Assembly (NCBI RefSeq): GCF_002407605.1
Contig: NZ_NXGV01000001.1
Location: forward strand, 643 to 64,642
Length of the DNA stretch: 64,000 nucleotides
Reading direction: 5' to 3'
Source: Marinobacter sp. ANT_B65
GTDB lineage: Bacteria > Pseudomonadota > Gammaproteobacteria > Pseudomonadales > Oleiphilaceae
Below the pieces are notes generated by a model, which saw only the letters and a list, made by a program, of their open reading frames with translations, was not told the DNA's origin and made no database searches. The stretch's first letter is position 1; each line of letters begins with the position of its first letter. The translations under genes and the position numbers were made by a program. Shown in pieces: positions 54,284 through 64,000 of the stretch.

Positions 54284-54413
54284 AAATAAACTCCACTTCT
54301 AATACGAGGATAGTTTTAATACCGGGGCTCACGAAACGATTATATTCAGGCCTGACCATAATGAAACCATCGGTCGCCTCAATTTACTCCGCCGGTTAAG
54401 TGTAAAGCATGAT

Positions 54414-56057
54414 TCAGCGACTGCTACGCATGGCCAGAACCCCGGCGGCAACCAGCAATCCCCAGCTCCAGAGCGGCACAGTCTCCGCCCATGTGCGGGC
54501 CTCTGGCTGCGATCCGATAATGGCTGCGGTAACCAGTACTATGGCGGTAATTCCACGGCGCCAGCGTCGATCTGTTATGCGTTGCTGTTCCCGGATCAGC
54601 GCCAGTGTCCCCTGGTTCTGTTTCTCGATGGGGCCTGAGCCGCGTAGCTGCAGTAGCGCGTCGTGAATCAGTTGCGGCATTTCCGGGGATTGCTCCAGCC
54701 ACGAGGGCAGGTGGGTCTGAAGGGATTTGATCAGACCTGATGGGCCAATCCGCTTGCGCATCCAGTTTTCCAGGAAGGGCTGCGCGGTGCTCCAGAGATC
54801 AAGCTCCGGATACAGCTGGCGACCAAGGCCTTCCACATTCAGCAGGGTTTTCTGAAGCAGCACCAGTTGCGGCTGAACTTCCATATTGAAACGGCGGGCA
54901 GTCTGAAACAGCCGAAGCAGGAAGTGACCAAATGAAATGTCCTTCAGGGGTTTTTCAAAAATCGGCTCACATACGGTACGGATGGCGGCCTCAAACTCGT
55001 TTACCCGAGTGTCGGCTGGTACCCAGCCGGACTGGATATGGAGCTCCGCTACCTGTCGGTAGTCACGGCGGAAGAAGGCCAGAAGGTTTCGGGCAAGGTA
55101 GCTTTGGTCGTCCGGTGCCAGGGTACCGACAATGCCGAAATCAATAGCGATGTATTTCGGGTCGGCGGGGTTGCTGACGTCTACAAAGATATTCCCCGGG
55201 TGCATGTCTGCGTGGAAGAAGCTGTCACGGAATACCTGGGTGAAGAAGATCTCAACGCCTTTCTCTGCCAGAACCTTCATGTTTACCCCCGCCGCTTTCA
55301 GGGCCGGAACATCGGCAATGGGGATGCCGTGGATGCGCTCCATTACGAGTACTGACTTGCGGGTATAGTCCCAGTCGATGAAGGGGATGTAAATCAGTGA
55401 GGAGTTTGCGAAATTACGGCGCAACTGGCTGGCGTTGGCGGCCTCGCGCTGCAGGTCCAGCTCGTCGTGGATGGTGGAGTCGTAATCTTCAACCACTTCC
55501 ACGGGGTGCAGGCGCTTGCCTTCGGTCCAGTATTTTTCCAGCAGATTGGCCATCAGATACATCAGGGCAAGATCCTGCCGGATCACTTTCTCTATGCCCG
55601 GGCGCAGTACCTTCACAACAACTTCCTGGCCGTTCAGCAGAGTGGCAGCATGAACCTGTGCCACTGAGGCGGATGCCATGGGATCGGCGCTGAACTCTTT
55701 GAACAGCTCGGATACCGGAGCCCCCAGAGAGGTTTCAATAATGTTTCGGGCTGCGTCGCTGGGGAAGGGGGGGACGCGATCCTGGAGGGTTTTGAGTGAT
55801 TCTGCCATGTCGTCTGGCAGGAGATCACGGCGGGTGGAGAGAATCTGGCCAAATTTGACAAATACCGGCCCGAGTTCTTCCAGAGCCAGACGCAGGCGGT
55901 CTCCACGGCTGAGTTTTGGTTGCGGAAACAGGTGCCAGGGTGCGAGCAGGAAGAAGACCTTTAGTGGCCCGGGAAGCTCAGCCAGAGGCAGGAAGATGTC
56001 CAGCCTGTAGCGGCAGAATACCCAGGAAATTCGGAACAGGCGTTGCAGACGGGTCAC
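54414..56057 (-). CDS. ubiB: Ubiquinone biosynthesis atypical kinase UbiB
   Basis: 547 residues. ABC1/ADCK-family protein needed for ubiquinone synthesis, with ATPase-like activity. [20 protein letters not shown] is the KxGQ motif; [22 protein letters not shown] and [14 protein letters not shown] with AIDFGIVG are further kinase-like marks. The C-terminus has two membrane helices (about 495-545). Overlaps ubiJ by four bases. Confidence 0.96.
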   Translation of the reverse strand: MTRLQRLFRISWVFCRYRLDIFLPLAELPGPLKVFFLLAPWHLFPQPKLSRGDRLRLALEELGPVFVKFGQILSTRRDLLPDDMAESLKTLQDRVPPFPSDAARNIIETSLGAPVSELFKEFSADPMASASVAQVHAATLLNGQEVVVKVLRPGIEKVIRQDLALMYLMANLLEKYWTEGKRLHPVEVVEDYDSTIHDELDLQREAANASQLRRNFANSSLIYIPFIDWDYTRKSVLVMERIHGIPIADVPALKAAGVNMKVLAEKGVEIFFTQVFRDSFFHADMHPGNIFVDVSNPADPKYIAIDFGIVGTLAPDDQSYLARNLLAFFRRDYRQVAELHIQSGWVPADTRVNEFEAAIRTVCEPIFEKPLKDISFGHFLLRLFQTARRFNMEVQPQLVLLQKTLLNVEGLGRQLYPELDLWSTAQPFLENWMRKRIGPSGLIKSLQTHLPSWLEQSPEMPQLIHDALLQLRGSGPIEKQNQGTLALIREQQRITDRRWRRGITAIVLVTAAIIGSQPEARTWAETVPLWSWGLLVAAGVLAMRSSR

Positions 56058-56695
56058 GGAGTCTCCGGTTTGTCAGTAGTGCCACGATTTGCAATCAGGC
56101 TTACGCGCGCTTCCAGGCGCTCTGTGCGCAGACTGAGGGTATCGATATCTTCGAATGTGGCTTCCAGCTCGCGACGGCCTGGCAGGGTGCGGCTTTCCTC
56201 ATGCACGTATTCTTCGATATTGGCGTTCAAAGTAGTGAAGGCCTGTCGGCTCCAGCTCACGGCATTGCGAATGCGCTTGCCGATAAAATGGGCCGGTACA
56301 TCGCCGATATGCTGTGCCATGGCGGCTTCCCAGTCCGGGTCAAGCTGATCCAGGGCGCGCTGAAACTGGTGTGCGAGACCAGTATCACCGGTAACCTCGA
56401 GCCGTTTGTCAGTAAACACGCGGTTGTCGCCTGAGGCCAGTGCCGCAAAAGCCAGGGGCCTGCCGCTGATCTCAATAGATGGCTCTTCTGCTGGCTGGCT
56501 GTGTACTTGCACGCGTTGTCCGGCGCGGTGCAGAGACAGGGTCAGCGAAACCGGCTCCGTAATGCGGAATTGTACAGGCCCTTCGAGAGCATCCAGCAGC
56601 GCCTGTTGCCCGGCGGGGTCCAGTTCCAGCGCCTGGTTCAGTGCCCGTTCTATTATGGCGGTTATCGCCGTAAGCAGGGTCGGGCCGGGGAACAT
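56054..56695 (-). CDS. ubiJ: Ubiquinone accessory factor UbiJ
   Basis: 213 residues. An SCP2-type lipid-binding domain (about 1-110, with [17 protein letters not shown]) is followed by a C-terminal coiled coil ([22 protein letters not shown]). Scaffold of the soluble Ubi complex. Its ATG shares one base with the ubiE stop (TGATG). Confidence 0.93.
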   Translation of the reverse strand: MFPGPTLLTAITAIIERALNQALELDPAGQQALLDALEGPVQFRITEPVSLTLSLHRAGQRVQVHSQPAEEPSIEISGRPLAFAALASGDNRVFTDKRLEVTGDTGLAHQFQRALDQLDPDWEAAMAQHIGDVPAHFIGKRIRNAVSWSRQAFTTLNANIEEYVHEESRTLPGRRELEATFEDIDTLSLRTERLEARVSLIANRGTTDKPETP

Positions 56696-57477
56696 CAGGG
56701 TTTGATTCCCACGTGCAGGGCAACAATGCCGCCGGTCATATTGTAGTATTTGCAGTTCACCAGGCCGGCGTCTTCCATCATGCTTTTGAGCGTGTCCTGA
56801 TCCGGGTGCATGCGAATGGACTCAGCCAGGTATTTGTAACTTTCGCTGTCGCCGGCAATAAGCTTGCCCATTAATGGCAGAGCCTTGAATGAATAGGTGT
56901 CGTAGGCTTTGCTGAGCAGCGGGTTGGTGGGCTTGGAAAACTCAAGTACCATCAGCTTGCCTCCGGGCTTCAGCACGCGGGTCATGTCACGTAAAGCCTG
57001 ATCCTTATCGGTTACGTTACGCAGGCCGAAGGCAATGGACACTGCGTTGAAGTTGTTATCCGGGAAGGGAAGGTGTTCGGCATCCGCCTGCACATATTCA
57101 ATATTGCCAGCGTAACCGCGATCGGTCAGGCGGCTGCGACCAACCTGCAGCATGGAAGCGTTGATGTCGGCGAGAACCACTTTGCCGTCACGGCCCACCA
57201 GATCAGAAAATTTCATGGTCAGGTCGCCGGTTCCGCCGGCAATATCCAGTACCTGATGCCCCGGACGCACACCGGAAAGCTCAATGGTAAAGCGCTTCCA
57301 CAACCGGTGAACACCCATGGACATGAGGTCGTTCATAAGGTCGTATTTGCCCGCGACACTGTGAAACACCTCAGCCACCTGGTTTGCTTTCTGGCTCTTT
57401 GGTACGTTGCTGAAACCGAAATGGGTTATGTCGTCCTGGCCATTGCCGGGGCTGGCCGGTGTTTGTTGCTCGCTCAT
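56695..57477 (-). CDS. ubiE: Ubiquinone/menaquinone C-methyltransferase
   Basis: 260 residues. SAM-dependent C-methylation in quinone synthesis. Marks: [49 protein letters not shown] (SAM site), [11 protein letters not shown] and MVLEFSKP. First gene of ubiE-ubiJ-ubiB, divergent from the PHA-system gene. Confidence 0.97.
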   Translation of the reverse strand: MSEQQTPASPGNGQDDITHFGFSNVPKSQKANQVAEVFHSVAGKYDLMNDLMSMGVHRLWKRFTIELSGVRPGHQVLDIAGGTGDLTMKFSDLVGRDGKVVLADINASMLQVGRSRLTDRGYAGNIEYVQADAEHLPFPDNNFNAVSIAFGLRNVTDKDQALRDMTRVLKPGGKLMVLEFSKPTNPLLSKAYDTYSFKALPLMGKLIAGDSESYKYLAESIRMHPDQDTLKSMMEDAGLVNCKYYNMTGGIVALHVGIKP

Positions 57478-57603
57478 GGGGCATGTCCTGTCAGAATCTG
57501 AACCCCGTATTCTAACGGTTGACGGGGTTGCTACAAGGGTGGCTCGATGTTTAATACCGCCTTACACTGTAAAACCGTTCAATTTTGAAGAGAAAACTGA
57601 CTC

Positions 57604-57882
57604 ATGTCCGTAATCGATGTACACCGCGCTCACTCTTTTGATAAAGGTCATGCCCGCGAAGCGGCGGAAACGCTTGCCCGCGATCTCTCCAGCCAGTTTG
57701 ATGTGAATTACCAGTGGGAGGGCGATCATCTGACGTTCAAACGCTCTGGTGCCAAAGGCCATCTGAACATTACCGATGAAGATCTGCACGTGCATCTGGA
57801 GCTGGGAATGCTGCTGCGCCCTTTCAAATCGAGGATTGAGCAGGAGATCAACAGTCAGCTTGATCAGATTCTGAAGGCGTGA
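57604..57882 (+). CDS. Polyhydroxyalkanoic acid system family protein
   Basis: 92 residues, matching the small TIGR02610-type family found beside PHA genes: MSVIDVHRAHSFDKGHARE, FDVNYQWEGDHLTFKRSGAKG and LGMLLRPFKSRIEQEIN. The family's role is not known; it may act with PHA granules. No PHA synthase is in the window, but the position upstream of ubiE is the pseudomonad pha/ubi junction. Confidence 0.85.
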   Translation: MSVIDVHRAHSFDKGHAREAAETLARDLSSQFDVNYQWEGDHLTFKRSGAKGHLNITDEDLHVHLELGMLLRPFKSRIEQEINSQLDQILKA

Positions 57883-57901
57883 CCTGACGCGCAGGTATTT
57901 A

Positions 57902-58651
57902 TTACAGGTCGTCCGGGAGTGAAAAGGGTTCCGGATGACCGTTGATAATATTCTCCATAACCCGCTGCTCCCGTGTTACCAGCCGGTCAATCAGCAGGTC
58001 TACCTTATCCATTTTCCGGAACGCGGAATAACCTCTGTGAAGGAAGTCGTGCAGATCGCTGAGGTTGGCCATCTCTGCCGGAGTCCTGCTCATGGATAGC
58101 AGCCAGCCCAGTGTGCGATTGCGCACGTAACGGTCGAGTTGCTGCCCCACATCTGCAACCAGTATTACCTGCTTTCTGCGCTGTTCCAGTTTCTTGCTGG
58201 CCCGGTATGCCTGGCAATACTGTTCAGTGGTCAGTAATGAGGCTTGTATATCATGCTCTTCAAGACGTTCAGCCAGTTCAAGATCCAGCTGTTGAGTGAT
58301 CAGGTTCAGTTCTACCAGCCCGGAAAGTGTTTCCAGAAGATGATCGGGTAGCCACTTGACCATCTTCGGGAAGACCCGGTCTATGTTGTCGTCGCGTCGT
58401 GTCATGCTGGCAGGGGCGTAAAGGTCAGTGAGCAAAAACTGAAGGCCAGCGTGATAGGCAGGTTGCTGATACAGGTCCTGATGGGTCAGTTTAAGGCGGC
58501 TTGCCTGCCAGTCCGCAATACTGAACGTACTGTCGAGCAGCCGGTGACCGGCTTTAGTGTGCCGGAAATCGTGATAATCCAGTAGCAGTTGCTGCAAGCG
58601 CCGGGCGCTGTCTGAGCGCACGTCTGTGCTGATAATGCGCTCACGATACAT
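57902..58651 (-). CDS. FFLEELY-motif protein of unknown function
   Basis: 249 residues, all helical. The segment LQFLLTDLYAPASMTRRDDNIDR (split here as LQFLLTDLY and RRDDNI) is the variant of the FFLEELY motif that names the family. The remainder has heptads and many Leu/Gln/Arg. No signal, membrane segment or catalytic motif. It converges on the PHA-system gene 19 bases away. Confidence 0.72.
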   Translation of the reverse strand: MYRERIISTDVRSDSARRLQQLLLDYHDFRHTKAGHRLLDSTFSIADWQASRLKLTHQDLYQQPAYHAGLQFLLTDLYAPASMTRRDDNIDRVFPKMVKWLPDHLLETLSGLVELNLITQQLDLELAERLEEHDIQASLLTTEQYCQAYRASKKLEQRRKQVILVADVGQQLDRYVRNRTLGWLLSMSRTPAEMANLSDLHDFLHRGYSAFRKMDKVDLLIDRLVTREQRVMENIINGHPEPFSLPDDL

Positions 58652-58788
58652 GGGGGCAGCTCCGATAAAACCAGGTCGAGTTTGAATAGCGCTGGCTAGT
58701 TTACCGGAGGAAAAGCGCGGGCGCAGTAAACCTGACCACTTGTCGGGTGTCAGCTTGCTGAGTATGCAGGGGGGGGCAGAACCGGGTG

Positions 58789-59712
58789 TCAGCCCTGGGC
58801 AGCGGCTTTCAGTGACTCAAAGCCTGGCAGCCATTCCTTGCTGTCGAGAGTAATAAAGTGGCTGGGAGCCCCGGTCTCTATAATGCGCATGGAGGTCGGG
58901 CTCTGCCTTGCGCTGGCGAGCATGGCCGGCCGGTCCAGAATGTGATCCACACCTGGAATCAGGAAGGTACCGTGGCGCACATGGCTATAAATATCAGTAT
59001 GAGTGCGTGACATCCACTCAAGCAGGTTTTCGATATTGCGGACAATAGTGAGATGGTCGCGGGTAGAGTAAAACAGCTTGCTGAGCAGCTGTTTTTTTCG
59101 GGGGTTCATCTTGCCAAAAAAAGTCTGTCCGTATGCGGAAGACGGCGCGCTGTTGATCAGCCGGACTACCCAGGGCCACATGCCATGGCTGACGGGTTCC
59201 AGAATGGTTGAGACCAATGGGTAAACCTTACCCTGGGGCAGGGCTGGTGCTTCAAGAACCACTTCTACGTTTTCGTAGAGTTCCGGTCGGTGTTTAATCG
59301 CTTCAAGAATAACGGCACCGCCCCGTGAATGGCCGTGAATTCGTATATTCCGGGTGCTGGGCAGATTTACCAGTGCCTGATTCAGGATGCAGGCATCGTA
59401 TTCAACGGTGCCTTCCAGATGCTTGATCGGCACCTCCCATTCCGGTGTTTCCGGCGTTACACCGTTTACCGGGATATGGTAGTTGCTGCAGGTCAGAAGG
59501 ATCAGCTCAGTGGTTGGTGCTTCATAGGTCTGGGTGAAATAGCAATGATTTTCCAGAAAGCCATGTACTCCAATTACAGTCTGCTTTGCTTCGCCGCTGT
59601 GATTGCGAACAGACACTGCCCCTTCACCCACACGATAGACTCGCCCCGAGAACATCTCGGAGTAGGCGCTGTTGATTGGTTTGATCAGTTTGCGGATGTG
59701 GCTCGCTTTCAT
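58789..59712 (-). CDS. Alpha/beta hydrolase
   Basis: 307 residues. Nucleophile Ser in HGHSRGGAV, oxyanion region IGVHGFLENHCYF, probable acid Asp in IPGVDHILD and His in GAPSHFITL. No signal peptide is apparent, so cytoplasmic. It lies near the WS/DGAT gene but on the opposite strand; a role in lipid or wax-ester turnover is possible but unproved. Confidence 0.82.
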   Translation of the reverse strand: MKASHIRKLIKPINSAYSEMFSGRVYRVGEGAVSVRNHSGEAKQTVIGVHGFLENHCYFTQTYEAPTTELILLTCSNYHIPVNGVTPETPEWEVPIKHLEGTVEYDACILNQALVNLPSTRNIRIHGHSRGGAVILEAIKHRPELYENVEVVLEAPALPQGKVYPLVSTILEPVSHGMWPWVVRLINSAPSSAYGQTFFGKMNPRKKQLLSKLFYSTRDHLTIVRNIENLLEWMSRTHTDIYSHVRHGTFLIPGVDHILDRPAMLASARQSPTSMRIIETGAPSHFITLDSKEWLPGFESLKAAAQG

Positions 59713-59914
59713 ACTGTTTCCCTCCCAGCCCGGCTATAGTCTTTTATTTTGCGCTGGACCTTGAAGTCTATAGTCAGTATAGGGTTGAGGGGGTGTCGGA
59801 GTGTAGTTTTTTTGTAATACATACTGCCGGAGGCCTGGTGGAGCCGGTAATGTATGTCTGGCACAATGCTGATCACACTTTTTTCCATACCACCACTTCC
59901 GGGGACGTTCGGGT

Positions 59915-61318
59915 TTGAGTCACGAGCAAACGCATCCCATGCTTCCTGCGGATTCAGCCTGGCTGGCTCTGGAGAGTCACCGAAACCCTATGGCTATTAC
60001 CGTCATGATGCGGGTGGATGGCCTGACCGCGCCCCGGCTGCGGGGATTCCTGAGGGTTTATTGGATGGCCTGGGAGCGCTTCCGGTATATGCCGGTCAAA
60101 CGTGCACCTGGGTGGTGGTGGGAACCGGATCCGGCTTTTGATCTCAGGCACCATCTGGATGTGGTGCTTAACCGTTTTACGGAAGGCGAACTGCAGGACT
60201 GGGTTTCTGCCCGCCTGAATCAGCCTCTGCCTTTTTATCGGCCGCTGTGGAAATTCTGGCTGGCACCGAATGCAGAGGGCGGGGCGGTATTGTTGCTTCG
60301 GCTGCACCACTGCTATGCAGACGGGGTATCCCTGACAGGTATTTTTGATCGTCTTTGTCCTGTGTCTCCGCAACAGCATCCGGCAGTTTATGGCGCCCGG
60401 CAAACCGGCGGATTATCTCCCTGGGTGTCGGCGGCCAGGAGCCATATTGAGCAGTTGGTCGGCGGTGATCTGACGCCGGAATCCGGTACTGACGAACCTC
60501 ATGCAGAGCCGGGAAGTCAGTGGGATCAGGCGGGCGTGTTGCTGGATCAGCTGGCCCGCAATGGATTGAAACTGGTAAATGAGTTCAGTGATTTTCTGGC
60601 CGAGCCAGAAGATACGCCGTCCGACCTCAAGCGCCCACTGTTGGGCCGGCGTCATTGCCGGTGGTCTGAGCCTGTTCCACTGGAACGGTTCCGGTCTGTT
60701 GCCAGAGCCGCAAATGTAACCATCAATGATGTCTTGCTCAGCTGTGTGGCTGCGGCGGTTCGTCCGCGCCTTGGCCTTTCGGGTAAAGCTCTGGATGATG
60801 CCGTTATGCATGCTGCCGTTCCTGTTGATATCCGCAGCCGCCTGCCGGATGACCTGCGGCCTGAACCGGGTGCGCTGGGGAATTACTTTGGTACGGTGTT
60901 TGTTCCTCTGCCGGTAGATGGCGAGAGTGCTCTGGAACGGCTTTATCGCATCAAGCAGGAAACCCGGCGACTGAAAAAGAGCTGGCAGCCAGGAATTGCC
61001 TGGAGCTTGTCAGCCTGTTCAACCCTGGTTCCTGAACCCCTGCGCCAGCCGCTTTCAGATATTTTCTACCGCAAGGCCAGTGCTGTCGTTTCGAACGTCC
61101 CCGGTACTCCGGAGGTGCGCTATATTGCCGGCTGCCGGATCAAAGAGCAGATGTTTTGGGTGCCTCAGGCCGGTAGTATCGGCTTGGGTATCAGCATTGT
61201 CAGCTATGCCGGGCAGGTTCAGTTCGGTGTGGTCGCAGACGAAGCGGTTCTGGCTGATCCGGAAGACTTTCTGCAGGATTGTTTGCAGGAGTTGTCTCAG
61301 TTCCCGGAAGGGTCGTAA
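59915..61318 (+). CDS. Wax ester synthase / diacylglycerol acyltransferase
   Basis: Transfers acyl groups from acyl-CoA to fatty alcohols or diacylglycerol, giving storage lipids. 467 residues from TTG 59915 (GGGGA 9 bases upstream); ATG 59939, which starts just before LPADSAWLALES, is a fair alternative. The active-site HHCYADG (131-137, HHxxxDG type) is intact, as are PLWKFWL, the ND motif in NVTINDVLLSCVAAAVR and SNVPGT near the C-terminus. Typical of Marinobacter, which store wax esters; specificity cannot be read. Confidence 0.93.
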   Translation: MSHEQTHPMLPADSAWLALESHRNPMAITVMMRVDGLTAPRLRGFLRVYWMAWERFRYMPVKRAPGWWWEPDPAFDLRHHLDVVLNRFTEGELQDWVSARLNQPLPFYRPLWKFWLAPNAEGGAVLLLRLHHCYADGVSLTGIFDRLCPVSPQQHPAVYGARQTGGLSPWVSAARSHIEQLVGGDLTPESGTDEPHAEPGSQWDQAGVLLDQLARNGLKLVNEFSDFLAEPEDTPSDLKRPLLGRRHCRWSEPVPLERFRSVARAANVTINDVLLSCVAAAVRPRLGLSGKALDDAVMHAAVPVDIRSRLPDDLRPEPGALGNYFGTVFVPLPVDGESALERLYRIKQETRRLKKSWQPGIAWSLSACSTLVPEPLRQPLSDIFYRKASAVVSNVPGTPEVRYIAGCRIKEQMFWVPQAGSIGLGISIVSYAGQVQFGVVADEAVLADPEDFLQDCLQELSQFPEGS

Positions 61319-61489
61319 TCCCAAAGTTCTGTTTCGCCTCCCTCCCAAATGAGCACAAAACCAGCCCCCTTGGCTGATTCCCCCCTTCTCCCCGCTAACA
61401 GAAGATGAAACTCAGGCGACAGACCACGCCTGGGGTAGCCAGATGCATTGGTACCCCAAACCAGAATTTCAAAAACAATCGGGGGAACT

Positions 61490-62593
61490 ATGAACAACAA
61501 CAATTTCAGAAAAACAGGCATGGCAATGGCAATGGCCAGTGCTCTGTGTGCCAGTGCGGGAGCAAATGCTGCCGTCGAGTTATACAACCAGGATGGGACG
61601 TCCTTTTCTGTGGATGGCTACTTCAACGCGTTTTATGTAAACCGCAGTGAAGACGTTTCTGACACCCGGGATTCCCGTATCAAGATGGGTTTTTTGCCCA
61701 ACACTATCGGGTTTAATTTCAGTAAGGAAATGGGCGACCTGACCCTGGGCGGCCGTTCCTCCTTCTGGACGACCATCAACGACAGCCTTGACTCTCCAAC
61801 TGATACTGCCATCGATGTGCGTCAGTTCTACGCCACAGTGGATGGCAGCTTTGGTCAGGTGCTTATCGGTAAGGACTTTGGCCTGTACGCCCGCTCCAAT
61901 ATCTTCCTGGATGAAATCCTCATGGGGTTTGGTTCGCCGGGTGGCAGCCCGGGTGGTGTTTCTTTCGGCAATATCCGGACAGGTTATGCTTACCCGACTC
62001 CATCGGCCCAGATCACCTACCGTTCTCCCGATATGAGTGGTTTGCAGATCGCTGTGGGTGCTCTGGATCCGGCCGATACCGTTACGGGCGTGGCCGATGA
62101 GAACTCGGCGCCACGATTTGAATCCGAGGTTACTTACAGCACTAACCTGAGTAACGTTGCTCTGACTGGCTGGGTGAATGGTCGCTATCAGTCGGCGGAG
62201 AGTGGAGCTACAACAGTTGACAGCACGGCTGTTGGTTATGGCCTGAAAGCTTCAGTTGCCGGCCTGACTGTGGCGGCATCAGCCTTCACATCCAAGGGTG
62301 ATAACCCTGTACTCATTGTCAACGCTCCTCTGACTGAAGACGATGCCGATGGATTTCTGGTTCAGGGTTCCTATGCCTTCGGGGCCAACCGTGTCGTACT
62401 TTCCTATGGCGAAACCGATGCTGAAATTCTTGATATTGAAACTGAAAACACGACCATTGGTTTCTTTCACGACATTAACAGCAATTTCAAAGTTGTTGCC
62501 GAGTACAGTATGTATGAGGACAAAAATCGTTCAAGCGGCGTAACTACTACGGATGCGGACACAATCGCACTTGGTGCGATTGTTATGTTCTGA
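61490..62593 (+). CDS. Gram-negative porin
   Basis: 367 residues from ATG 61490, with GGGGGAA upstream. A signal peptide (MNNNNFRKTGMAMAMASALC, cut after ANA) is followed by a trimeric-porin-like barrel: VELYNQDGTSFSVDGYFNAF, QFYATVDGSFGQVLIGKDFG, the acidic loop-3 region and a terminal Phe. An anion/cation preference cannot be judged. It follows the WS/DGAT gene after 171 bases with no clear terminator. Confidence 0.9.
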   Translation: MNNNNFRKTGMAMAMASALCASAGANAAVELYNQDGTSFSVDGYFNAFYVNRSEDVSDTRDSRIKMGFLPNTIGFNFSKEMGDLTLGGRSSFWTTINDSLDSPTDTAIDVRQFYATVDGSFGQVLIGKDFGLYARSNIFLDEILMGFGSPGGSPGGVSFGNIRTGYAYPTPSAQITYRSPDMSGLQIAVGALDPADTVTGVADENSAPRFESEVTYSTNLSNVALTGWVNGRYQSAESGATTVDSTAVGYGLKASVAGLTVAASAFTSKGDNPVLIVNAPLTEDDADGFLVQGSYAFGANRVVLSYGETDAEILDIETENTTIGFFHDINSNFKVVAEYSMYEDKNRSSGVTTTDADTIALGAIVMF

Positions 62594-62693
62594 TCCTGGT
62601 GTGAGGGGTGGCCGGAGCCGTTCTGTGCCGCCCCGAACTCGATCTGTTTGTAGAACTAAAGTGTCGGTTTTGTCGTGTCCAGGACGGACGCGT

Positions 62694-62708
62694 CATCAAC
62701 TGTTGATG
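62694..62708. promoter_or_regulatory. Short palindrome before the FIST gene
   Basis: CATCAA-CTG-TTGATG, 17 bases before the ATG. It could be an operator or a translation-control hairpin; no known site matches well. Confidence 0.35.
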
Positions 62709-62725
62709 CGGGAGTAATTTAATCA

Positions 62726-64000
62726 ATGGCTTACGATCACTTTGGCGCTCCGGTGAAAAGCACTGAAGTCGCATTGGCGGGATATCCGGATGCAGTAAAA
62801 TTACCGGGAAGACCTTTTCCTGTGGAACCTTCCTCTATGCAGTCAGTGATGTCTCAGCCCGCGGTTCGAGTTGCAAGTTCCGGTACTCGTGATCCGGCTA
62901 TGGCTGCGGCTAGTCTCGCTGACGAGCTCCGGCACCCGTACCTGGGGTTTGTGCTGTTTTTCTGTTCCGCAGAATATGACCTTGCACGCCTTGGCGCTGC
63001 ACTGGAAAACGAGTTTGCGGGTGTGACTGTTTCAGGGTGTACGTCTGCTGGTGAGATAACCTCCCGTGGTTATGATCGCGGATGCATTTCGGCCATCGGC
63101 TTTGACCGTCGTTATTTCTCGATTGATTGCGCACTGATTCGGGAAATGGATCGTTTTACGTTGCAGGATGCCCAGAACGTCATAGACGGATTGTTGTCAC
63201 ATTGCCGTAGCGCGAGACTGGCCCCTATTAAAGGTAACACCTTCGCAATTACGCTTCTGGACGGACTGTCGAGCCGGGAGGAGCTGGTGCTGGCAACTCT
63301 TAATGCGGCGCTCGGAAGTATTCCCCAGTTTGGCGGGTCTGCCGGTGACGATGAACGCCTGACCAACACACATGTGTTCCATGGAGGCCGTTTTCACTCA
63401 GGGGCGGCAACCGTTCTGCTGGTAAATACCCCTCTGGATTTCCGTGTTTTTTCCACACACCACATGGCTGAGGGCAGAGAAAAGCTGGTTGTCACCAAAG
63501 CTTGTGCAGACACCCGGACTGTCTACGAACTCAATGCAGAGCCTGCTGCTGAAGCCTATGCCCGGGCTGTGGGTTCAACGGTTGAGGCGCTGGACAGGGA
63601 GATATTTGCGCTCCGGCCTCTGGGCGTAAAAATTGGTGACCATTATTTTATTCGCTCGATACAGCGTGTTAATCCGGACAAAAGCCTGACCTTTTATTGT
63701 GCAGTTGAAACCGGAATTGTAATGACCGGAATGGAACCTGGAGCACTGCTTGATACAGTGCGGACCCAGCTCGAAGCCTCGGAACGTGTTGTTGGCCGGC
63801 CTCTTGTGACTATTGGCTGTGACTGTTTCCTGCGTCGTCTGGAGGCTGAACTTACCGGAGAGTCAGACGCAGTGTCTGAGTTCCTTCGCTATCACAAGGT
63901 TATCGGGTTCAATAGTTACGGGGAGCAGTTCAATGGAATGCATATCAACCAGACGTTTACGGGAGTAGTTATTGGCCAGCCTGATGTCTGTTCCGGGTAA
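62726..64000 (+). CDS. FIST-domain sensory protein
   Basis: 424 residues, complete, ending at the window edge. FIST_N (about 70-260) is shown by FCSAEYDLARLGAAL, VSGCTSAGEIT, ISAIGFDR and GGSAGDDERL; FIST_C (about 270-415) by YELNAEPAAEAYA and IGCDCFLRRLEA. Such proteins sense small ligands; some (NosP) bind heme and nitric oxide and control a histidine kinase. NosP activity cannot be claimed here because the partner gene would lie beyond the edge and no heme ligand is certain. Confidence 0.88.
   Translation: MAYDHFGAPVKSTEVALAGYPDAVKLPGRPFPVEPSSMQSVMSQPAVRVASSGTRDPAMAAASLADELRHPYLGFVLFFCSAEYDLARLGAALENEFAGVTVSGCTSAGEITSRGYDRGCISAIGFDRRYFSIDCALIREMDRFTLQDAQNVIDGLLSHCRSARLAPIKGNTFAITLLDGLSSREELVLATLNAALGSIPQFGGSAGDDERLTNTHVFHGGRFHSGAATVLLVNTPLDFRVFSTHHMAEGREKLVVTKACADTRTVYELNAEPAAEAYARAVGSTVEALDREIFALRPLGVKIGDHYFIRSIQRVNPDKSLTFYCAVETGIVMTGMEPGALLDTVRTQLEASERVVGRPLVTIGCDCFLRRLEAELTGESDAVSEFLRYHKVIGFNSYGEQFNGMHINQTFTGVVIGQPDVCSG

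Overview
The window looks like a chromosomal segment of a marine gammaproteobacterium close to Marinobacter. This is inferred from family content and gene order: a wax-ester synthase/diacylglycerol acyltransferase, a Pseudomonas-type large isocitrate lyase, and the blocks dusB-fis-purH-purD, aroQ-accB-accC-prmA, zapA-ssrS-ygfA, ygfB-pepP-ubiH-ubiI, and ubiE-ubiJ-ubiB followed by hisI-hisE-tatABC-rsmE. I saw no phage, transposon, CRISPR array, tRNA or rRNA.

Layout. (1) 1-11.3 kb: a complete Lap-type biofilm adhesin system. It holds the N-terminus of a giant adhesin with a LapA-like retention module and 97-residue repeats (cut by the window edge). Divergent from it is an operon of a TolC-OmpA fusion, a type I secretion ATPase, a membrane fusion protein, a LuxR-type regulator and a small conserved protein. 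Converging on that operon is lapG-lapD, the periplasmic protease and its c-di-GMP receptor. (2) 11.6-19.2 kb: isocitrate lyase, an SLC13-type permease, an EgtB-like nonheme iron enzyme, a Kef-type antiporter and a lipoprotein hydrolase. (3) 19.2-30.4 kb: purD, purH, fis, dusB, a DUF3426 protein, prmA, accC, accB, aroQ and a two-receiver diguanylate cyclase, all on the minus strand. (4) 30.6-37.8 kb: a DUF2333 protein, ppa, an acyl-CoA dehydrogenase, rpiA, ilvA, a 56-residue small protein, ygfA, 6S RNA, zapA and a ZapB-like protein. (5) 37.9-41.1 kb: a zinc-linked module (FtsX-type ABC transporter, DUF3299 protein, His-rich ZrgA/DUF2796 protein) with a Zur-like palindrome. (6) 41.3-45.7 kb: ygfB-pepP-ubiH-ubiI. 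(7) 45.7-48.9 kb: a TlpA-DUF4266-DUF3570-ApbE cluster, probably an envelope flavinylation/redox module, with a TTAAG-N6-TTAAG box upstream. (8) 49.0-57.9 kb: DUF808, rsmE, tatCBA, hisE, hisI, a shikimate-kinase-like protein, an NTF2-like protein, ubiB-ubiJ-ubiE and a PHA-system protein. (9) 57.9-64 kb: an FFLEELY-motif protein, an alpha/beta hydrolase, WS/DGAT, a porin and a FIST-domain sensor.

How it fits together. In the Lap region, high c-di-GMP should let the inner-membrane receptor LapD sequester LapG, so the adhesin stays anchored in its outer-membrane exporter. Low c-di-GMP frees LapG to cut at the PAAG site at residues 110-113. Much of the rest is housekeeping: purine, ubiquinone, histidine and fatty-acid synthesis, Tat export and growth control by Fis and 6S RNA. 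The most original observations are the TolC-OmpA fusion with a regulator inside the lap operon, and the ApbE cluster, where the DUF3570 protein carries a flavinylation-like motif. All functions are assigned by reading the sequence; no database search was run.
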